Shown here in pieces: positions 61,559 through 64,000 of a stretch of 64,000 nt of DNA. The DNA comes from Meiothermus cerbereus DSM 11376 (GTDB lineage: Bacteria; Deinococcota; Deinococci; Deinococcales; Thermaceae). The position numbers and the translations under genes were made by a program. The notes under the pieces are model-generated. The model made no database searches, was not told the DNA's origin, and worked only from the letters and a program-made list of their open reading frames with translations. Position 1 is the first letter of the stretch. Each line of letters starts with the position of its first letter. The DNA lies in contig NZ_JHVI01000007.1 in the NCBI RefSeq assembly GCF_000620065.1, positions 64,501-128,500 of the forward strand. The letters run 5' to 3'.

Positions 61559-62419
61559 ATGCTGGCACCGGGCAGCCGACTCCGAACCTATCTCGACCTG
61601 ATCCGCTTCGAGCACACCTTGTTCGCCCTTCCCTTTGCCTATGGGGGTATGCTGCTGGCCGCCCGGGGCTGGCCGGGCTGGGAAGTATTTGCCTGGGTTA
61701 CCGTGGCGATGGTGGGCGCCCGCACCGGGGCCATGGCCCTCAACCGCCTGATTGACCGCCACATCGACGCAGCCAACCCCCGCACCGCCGGACGGCATCT
61801 GCCCCGCGGCCTGGTCAAACCCGGCGAGGTGTTGGGGCTGGCCGTGGTGGGTATTGTGTTGCTGGCCCTGGCGGCCTTCAACCTCAACCCCCTTACCGCG
61901 AAACTGCTGCCGGTGGCGGTATTTTTTCTGGTGGGCTACAGCTACACCAAGCGCTTCACCTGGCTGTGCCACTTCTGGCTGGGCCTGACCATCGGCGCGG
62001 CCACCGCCGGGGGCTGGATTGCCGTCACGGGCGCTTTTGAGCCGGCCTTGTTCGCCCTCTGGGCTGGCACCGCCTTCTGGCTGGCTGGCTTCGATATCCT
62101 CTACGCCACCCAGGACTACCGCTTCGACCGCGAGAACGGCATCCACAGCGTACCGGCCCGCTTCGGCATCCCCACTGCCCTGCGCATTGCCCAGGCCTGC
62201 CACGCCCTCACCTTCGGTTTCTTTATCCTGACCGGCCTGCTCTGCGGCGCGGGCTGGGTGTACTTTGCGGGCGTGCTGGCGGTGGGGGCGGTGCTTTGGT
62301 ACGAGCACCAGCTGGTCAAGCCCAACGACCTCAGCAAAGTAGACCAGGCTTTTTTTCAGGCCAATGTGGTGGTGAGCCTGGGGATGTTGGTGGCCATTGC
62401 GCTGGACACCTGGATTTGA
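61559..62419 (+). CDS. UbiA-family prenyltransferase (menaquinone type, MqnP-like)
   Basis: The 286-residue integral membrane protein has the two Asp-rich prenyl-diphosphate motifs: [15 protein letters not shown] and [19 protein letters not shown], among about eight spans. It attaches a polyprenyl tail to an aromatic acid. Thermaceae use menaquinone, so a menaquinone role (MqnP of the futalosine route) is more likely than ubiquinone. TAAACT lies 11 bases before the ATG. It is convergent with the aminotransferase gene. Confidence 0.88.
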   Translation: MLAPGSRLRTYLDLIRFEHTLFALPFAYGGMLLAARGWPGWEVFAWVTVAMVGARTGAMALNRLIDRHIDAANPRTAGRHLPRGLVKPGEVLGLAVVGIVLLALAAFNLNPLTAKLLPVAVFFLVGYSYTKRFTWLCHFWLGLTIGAATAGGWIAVTGAFEPALFALWAGTAFWLAGFDILYATQDYRFDRENGIHSVPARFGIPTALRIAQACHALTFGFFILTGLLCGAGWVYFAGVLAVGAVLWYEHQLVKPNDLSKVDQAFFQANVVVSLGMLVAIALDTWI

Positions 62420-62448
62420 AGGGTCCTCGAGGCCCTCAGCCACCATGC

Positions 62449-63516
62449 TCAAAAATCAGCCAGCACATCCTCGAGCATCCGCGCGACCGCATAGGCATCG
62501 TACAGATCGGAGTAGCCCATCAGCGAGAGACGGAAGACCCGGCCCTTGAGCTGGCCCTGCCCCCCGATGATGGTGGCCCCCCGCGCCGCGAAGGCCTCCT
62601 TGAGCTGGGCGTAGCTTGTCCCTTCGGGCAGGTAAAAGCAGGTGGTGGCCGGGCTTTTTACCTCGGGGACGGGCTTTAGGCCAAGCCGCTCACCGCTGGC
62701 GTAGAGGATTGCGTTTTGCTGCTCTTTGAGGGCGAGGTGCTCGGGCAGCCGGGGCAGCAACTCCTCCAGCACCGCGGCGGTGGCGGCCACCAGGTTGATG
62801 GCCGGTGTCCAGGCCGACTCACCGGAACTCTGCACCTTGAGCTCGGAGGCCAGGTTCAGATAAAAGCCTCGAGGCTTCAGGTGTTCTATGGCCCGGGGCG
62901 AGAGGGCCGCGTAGCCCAGCCCCGGCGGGCACATGATGCCCTTTTGCGAGCCACAAGCCGCCGCATCAAGGCCCCAGCCTTCCAGCTCGAACTCGCTCAA
63001 GAACATGCTGGTAATGGCGTCCACCACCACTAAGCCCTCTGGGAAGCGGGCCTTGAAGGCCTGGGCCAGAGTGCGCACGTCGTTCAGGGCCCCGGTCGAG
63101 GACTCGGAGTGCGTCAGCAGCAGGCCATCGAAGGGGCCGCTGGCCTCTTCCAGGTGCTCAGGTCGCACCACCCGGCCCCACTCGAGCTCCAGGCGCACCA
63201 CCTCGAGGCCAGCCTGTTGGGCAATTTTGGCCCAGCGCTCGGAGAAGTTGCCGTGCACCGGTACCAGCACCCGGGCCCCCGGCGCAAAGAGGTTCTGCAC
63301 CAGGGCGTCCATGGCCGCCGTGCCCGAGCCGGTGAGCATCAGAACCTGACCCTGGGTCTTGAAGGCGGCCTCGAGGCCGGCCTTAGCTTTGAGAAAAACC
63401 CGCTTGGCCTCGTCGCTGCGGTGGTGGAGTTGGGGGCGGGAAAGGGCTTCCAGGGCCCTGGGGTGCAGCTCGACCGGGCCGGGGGTGAGCAGGCGGGGGC
63501 GGTACATACCGGGCAT
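62449..63516 (-). CDS. Class V PLP aminotransferase (serine/alanine-glyoxylate type)
   Basis: The 355-residue fold-type I enzyme has MLTGSGTAAMDALV (cofactor phosphate), VVVDAITSMF (Asp contacting the pyridine) and Lys192 in CGSQKGIMCPPGL. It is of the purine-catabolism/serine-pyruvate aminotransferase group. It starts 9 bases after the serA stop in one operon, so a phosphoserine or serine transamination role is likely (inference). GGGAG precedes the ATG at 63516; an ATG three codons later sits 7 bases after TAAAAT. Confidence 0.88.
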   Translation of the reverse strand: MPGMYRPRLLTPGPVELHPRALEALSRPQLHHRSDEAKRVFLKAKAGLEAAFKTQGQVLMLTGSGTAAMDALVQNLFAPGARVLVPVHGNFSERWAKIAQQAGLEVVRLELEWGRVVRPEHLEEASGPFDGLLLTHSESSTGALNDVRTLAQAFKARFPEGLVVVDAITSMFLSEFELEGWGLDAAACGSQKGIMCPPGLGYAALSPRAIEHLKPRGFYLNLASELKVQSSGESAWTPAINLVAATAAVLEELLPRLPEHLALKEQQNAILYASGERLGLKPVPEVKSPATTCFYLPEGTSYAQLKEAFAARGATIIGGQGQLKGRVFRLSLMGYSDLYDAYAVARMLEDVLADF

Positions 63517-63525
63517 TTTATCTCC

Positions 63526-64000
63526 CTAAAGCGCAGCTAAGTCCACCCGCTCGAGCACGTCCAGCCCGCGCAGCACCTCCAGCACCGCCTCGCTGGGGCG
63601 CTCGTCAATGGCCAGCACAAACAGGGCCTTGCCGCCGGGGTTGTCGCGGCCAAGCTGCATCCCCGCAATGTTGATGCTGTTCTCACCCAGTAGGGTGCCC
63701 ACCTTGCCTACCACCCCCGGTCGGTCGCGGTTGATGCAGACCAGCATGTAGCCGCTGGGCACGGCCTCTACGGTGTGGTCGTCAATACCCACGATGCGGG
63801 GTTTGCCGCCCAGCACCGCCCCCCGGGCCTTGCGGGTCTCCCGGTCGGTCTCGAGGCGCACCTCCAGCACCTGGCGGTAGTCCAGCGACTGCTCGACCTG
63901 GCGGGTGATGAGCGAGATGCCCCGGTCGCGCATGAGGGGCCGGGCCGAGACCAGGTTGGTAGCCCCGGCCCCCAGCACCTGATCGAGCAGGCCTTTGGCC
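63526..64000 (-). CDS. serA: D-3-phosphoglycerate dehydrogenase, C-terminal part
   Basis: About 158 residues are visible and the gene continues beyond the right edge. The segment has an allosteric-substrate-binding domain (SARPLMRDRGISLITRQVEQ) and a C-terminal ACT domain (YMLVCINRDRPGVVGKVGTL ... NIAGMQLGRDNPGGKALFVL), the layout of long-form SerA. It catalyses the first step of serine synthesis, with likely serine feedback through these domains. The aminotransferase follows in the same operon. Confidence 0.92.
   Translation of the reverse strand, partial: AKGLLDQVLGAGATNLVSARPLMRDRGISLITRQVEQSLDYRQVLEVRLETDRETRKARGAVLGGKPRIVGIDDHTVEAVPSGYMLVCINRDRPGVVGKVGTLLGENSINIAGMQLGRDNPGGKALFVLAIDERPSEAVLEVLRGLDVLERVDLAAL

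Noticed and set aside
1-64000. tRNA, rRNA or riboswitch genes
   Set aside because: I scanned the intergenic gaps for T-loop/CCA-like ends and known riboswitch cores and found none. Short or unusual RNAs could be missed without a covariance-model search.

Overview
The window looks like a chromosomal segment of a Thermaceae bacterium, most likely Meiothermus (inference). The evidence is the moderately high GC, dense short operons, many leaderless starts with a -10 box directly before the start codon, a CsoR with Cys-His-His ligands, the short-form ArgC, the TrmH sequence, and protein sequences that read as Thermus/Meiothermus. The hexamer CTCGAG is strongly over-used. I see no rRNA, tRNA, CRISPR array, prophage or intact transposase; the accessory material is small non-coding repeats.

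Layout. 1-5.4 kb: 5' end of a D-Ala-D-Ala ligase gene, a small membrane protein, mutM, a glutaredoxin-like gene, a large SARP-like regulator and a secreted repeat protein. 5.5-15.9 kb: argS, an M20 peptidase and a YbaK-type deacylase, purA, a HExxH/propeller/barrel outer-membrane protein, an HtrA protease, purU and a secreted protein. 16-22.9 kb: a MazEF-like toxin-antitoxin pair, typA, a GMC oxidoreductase, a two-component system and a TetR regulator. 23.1-25.8 kb: three envelope proteins of unknown function. 26-32 kb: a sugar operon (amylosucrase-like enzyme, alpha-glucosidase, low-MW phosphatase), then archease-rtcB for RNA repair. 32.3-36.1 kb: a leftward copper operon (copZ-csoR-copA-DUF305) with a visible CsoR operator and a terminator. 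36.2-40.2 kb: a lipoprotein, then argF, a 56-aa ORF, argC and a DsbA-like gene. 40.2-50.1 kb: deoD, a PilT-like ATPase, a MogA/MoaB-like gene, a GNAT, alr, a repeat-rich gap, a DUF4382-like lipoprotein, a nucleoside hydrolase, ribokinase and a transglutaminase. 50.2-64 kb: VanW, trmH, oxidoreductases, hisG, an MFS exporter with a divergent regulator, an RsuA/RluB pseudouridine synthase, HU, plsC, a sulfurtransferase, a UbiA-type prenyltransferase, and a class V aminotransferase following a serA gene that runs off the right edge.

How genes work together. The copper operon senses (CsoR), carries (CopZ), exports (CopA) and perhaps sequesters (DUF305) copper. deoD, the nucleoside hydrolase and ribokinase form a dispersed nucleoside and ribose salvage set. 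argF-ORF-argC serves arginine synthesis, and serA plus the aminotransferase probably serves serine synthesis.

Most unusual signals. First, three 48-bp hairpin-forming repeats sit in frame inside copA, with a compensatory base-pair change between copies. Second, several families of short inverted-repeat elements lie in gene 3' spacers; one has two copies flanked by apparent 3-bp target duplications. Third, an excellent promoter is followed by a terminator-like hairpin immediately before the pseudouridine synthase start codon.
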